A stretch of DNA of 7,617 bases from Pseudomonadota bacterium (GTDB lineage: Bacteria; Pseudomonadota; Gammaproteobacteria; Steroidobacterales; Woeseiaceae). The stretch lies in NCBI GenBank assembly GCA_022567775.1, contig JADFGH010000103.1, forward strand, positions 1 to 7,617, written 5' to 3'. The translations under genes and the position numbers were made by a program. A model generated the notes under the pieces. It saw only the letters and a program-made list of their open reading frames with translations, searched no databases and was not told the DNA's origin. Of the stretch, positions 6,887 to 7,617 are shown one piece after another. Every line of letters starts with the position of its first letter. Position 1 is the first letter of the stretch.

Positions 6887-6933
6887 GGGCTCCTACGAAA
6901 CCATCGTAGGAGCCCGCCCCAGCGGGCGATGGG
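6887..6933 (+). repeat. Compound REP-like inverted repeat in the xseA-guaB spacer
   Basis: There are two overlapping palindromes. The outer one is a perfect 12-base stem, GGGCTCCTACGA (6887-6898) against TCGTAGGAGCCC (6904-6915), with loop AACCA. The inner one is a perfect 6-base stem, GCCCGC (6912-6917) against GCGGGC (6922-6927), with loop CCCA. The right part, CGTAGGAGC, stem, CGATGGGA, is a REP unit with the same head and tail as the copy after der. The left arm is an inverted partial copy of its head, as in paired REP (BIME-like) arrangements. No associated REP transposase (RAYT) gene is in the window. Confidence 0.7.
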
Positions 6934-6945
6934 ACAGCAGTGATC

Positions 6946-6979
6946 CGACCCCTTTTACGCCTTTTACGACCCCTTTTAC
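6946..6979 (+). repeat. Direct repeat CGACCCCTTTTAC with a central partial copy
   Basis: CGACCCCTTTTAC occurs at 6946-6958 and again, identical, at 6967-6979. Between them CCTTTTAC (6960-6967) is a partial third copy sharing one base with the last. The guaB -35 TTTACC (6982-6987) follows directly, so TTTAC occurs four times within 33 bases. The repeat lies between the REP-like element and the promoter core. It may be decayed mobile-element flank or a set of protein sites; the sequence does not decide. Confidence 0.65.
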
Positions 6980-6981
6980 CG

Positions 6982-7010
6982 TTTACCGGAAAATCACCTA
7001 CGCGTACAAT
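6982..7010 (+). promoter_or_regulatory. sigma70-type promoter for guaB
   Basis: TTTACC (6982-6987, four of six to TTGACA) is separated by exactly 17 bases from TACAAT (7005-7010, five of six to TATAAT). Transcription should start near 7017, leaving a leader of about 28 bases before ATG 7045. The discriminator TGATCGT is not GC-rich, so sequence gives no sign of classical stringent repression. No strong ribosome site is visible before the ATG. Confidence 0.65.
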
Positions 7011-7044
7011 TGATCGTTTAACCTCACGAAAAGACCAGCCGCCT

Positions 7045-7617
7045 ATGCGCATTGCCAGGGAAGCTCTGACATTTGATGATGTACTGCTCCAGCCGGACTA
7101 CTCTGATGTATTGCCGCGCGAAGTTGACCTGACGACCAGGCTCACCAGCGAAATCAAGCTGAATATTCCGCTGCTGGCAGCGGCCATGGACACCGTTACC
7201 GAGGCCAGGCTGGCTATCGCGCTGGCCCAGGAAGGCGGTATTGGCATTATTCACAAAAATATGACGCCTGAGGAACAGGCGCATGAGGTGTTGCTGGTCA
7301 AGAAATTCGAAAGCGGCATCGTTCGCGACCCGATTACCGTGTCTCCGGAGATGTTGATTCGTGAGGTAATCGAACTCACGAAAGCGATGAATATCTCCGG
7401 CGTACCGGTCGTTGAGGGCAAAAAACCCGTTGGCATAGTCACGCACCGTGACCTGCGATTTGAAACGCAGCTCGATGCCCCGGTGTCGACGGTCATGACG
7501 CCCCGGGAACGGCTGGTGACGGTTTGCGAAGGTGCGGCTGATGACGAAGTGCTGTCGCTGTTACACAAGCATCGTATCGAGAAGGTGCTCGTCGTCACCG
7601 AAGACTTCGAGTTGCGC
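7045..7617 (+). CDS. guaB: Inosine-5'-monophosphate dehydrogenase, N-terminal part (partial)
   Basis: The first 191 codons of IMP dehydrogenase, open to the right edge. The enzyme oxidises IMP to XMP with NAD+, the committed step of GMP synthesis. The N-terminus [24 protein letters not shown] is the classic IMPDH opening. It is followed by [29 protein letters not shown] (45-73) of the TIM barrel. The inserted Bateman module starts near residue 93. CBS domain 1 includes ISGVPVV and [10 protein letters not shown] (to about 139), and CBS domain 2 begins at VSTVMTP (about 145). The window ends inside CBS 2, so the catalytic Cys loop and the flap are not seen. LAAAMD replaces the commoner LSAAMD, a mild change. 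The start ATG 7045 fits the family N-terminus and the promoter upstream. In E. coli guaA follows guaB; that cannot be checked here. Confidence 0.97.
   Translation, partial: MRIAREALTFDDVLLQPDYSDVLPREVDLTTRLTSEIKLNIPLLAAAMDTVTEARLAIALAQEGGIGIIHKNMTPEEQAHEVLLVKKFESGIVRDPITVSPEMLIREVIELTKAMNISGVPVVEGKKPVGIVTHRDLRFETQLDAPVSTVMTPRERLVTVCEGAADDEVLSLLHKHRIEKVLVVTEDFELR

Noticed and set aside
1..7617. An undescribed multi-gene system, defence island or mobile element
   Set aside because: Every substantial frame is a known housekeeping family in conserved synteny. No transposase, integrase, toxin, nuclease-sensor pair or CRISPR repeat is visible.

Overview
This window is a chromosomal housekeeping segment from a moderately GC-rich gammaproteobacterium. 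The gene order shows this. The end of a probable hisS is followed by yfgM, bamB and der on the plus strand, and at the far end xseA and guaB are divergent. That is the same framework as the E. coli hisS-yfgM-bamB-der-(yfgJ)-xseA/guaB neighbourhood. The MetX-family protein resembles the Xanthomonadales serine O-succinyltransferase type, which suggests a Xanthomonadales-like or related deep-branching gammaproteobacterium. I cannot name the genus from sequence alone.

Layout. Positions 1-3483 form one tightly packed plus-strand run. The hisS tail overlaps yfgM by 4 bases, yfgM overlaps bamB by 4 bases, and der starts 18 bases after bamB. YfgM (SecYEG/periplasmic chaperone link) and BamB (outer-membrane protein assembly lipoprotein) both serve envelope protein export. 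Der matures the 50S ribosomal subunit. A 51-base gap carrying a REP-like hairpin separates der from a metX-family acyltransferase (3535-4650), probably for cysteine or methionine precursor synthesis. That gene converges on a minus-strand pair, and the convergent ends share 4 bases. The pair is xseA (exonuclease VII large subunit) followed by a secreted M23/LytM peptidoglycan endopeptidase that overlaps the xseA 3' end by 11 bases.

The xseA-guaB divergent spacer (about 6808-7044) is the only sizeable noncoding stretch. It holds a two-copy 14-base tandem repeat, a compound REP-like inverted repeat related to the one after der, a series of TTTAC motifs, and a good sigma70-type promoter for guaB. 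GuaB (IMP dehydrogenase) runs off the right edge inside its second CBS domain.

I see no tRNA, rRNA, CRISPR array, transposase, defence module or phage gene. The unusual points are the REP-like elements and repeats in the two spacers, the presence of metX and the M23 peptidase between der and xseA, and the likely serine (rather than homoserine) specificity of the acyltransferase. I found no convincing new multi-gene system.
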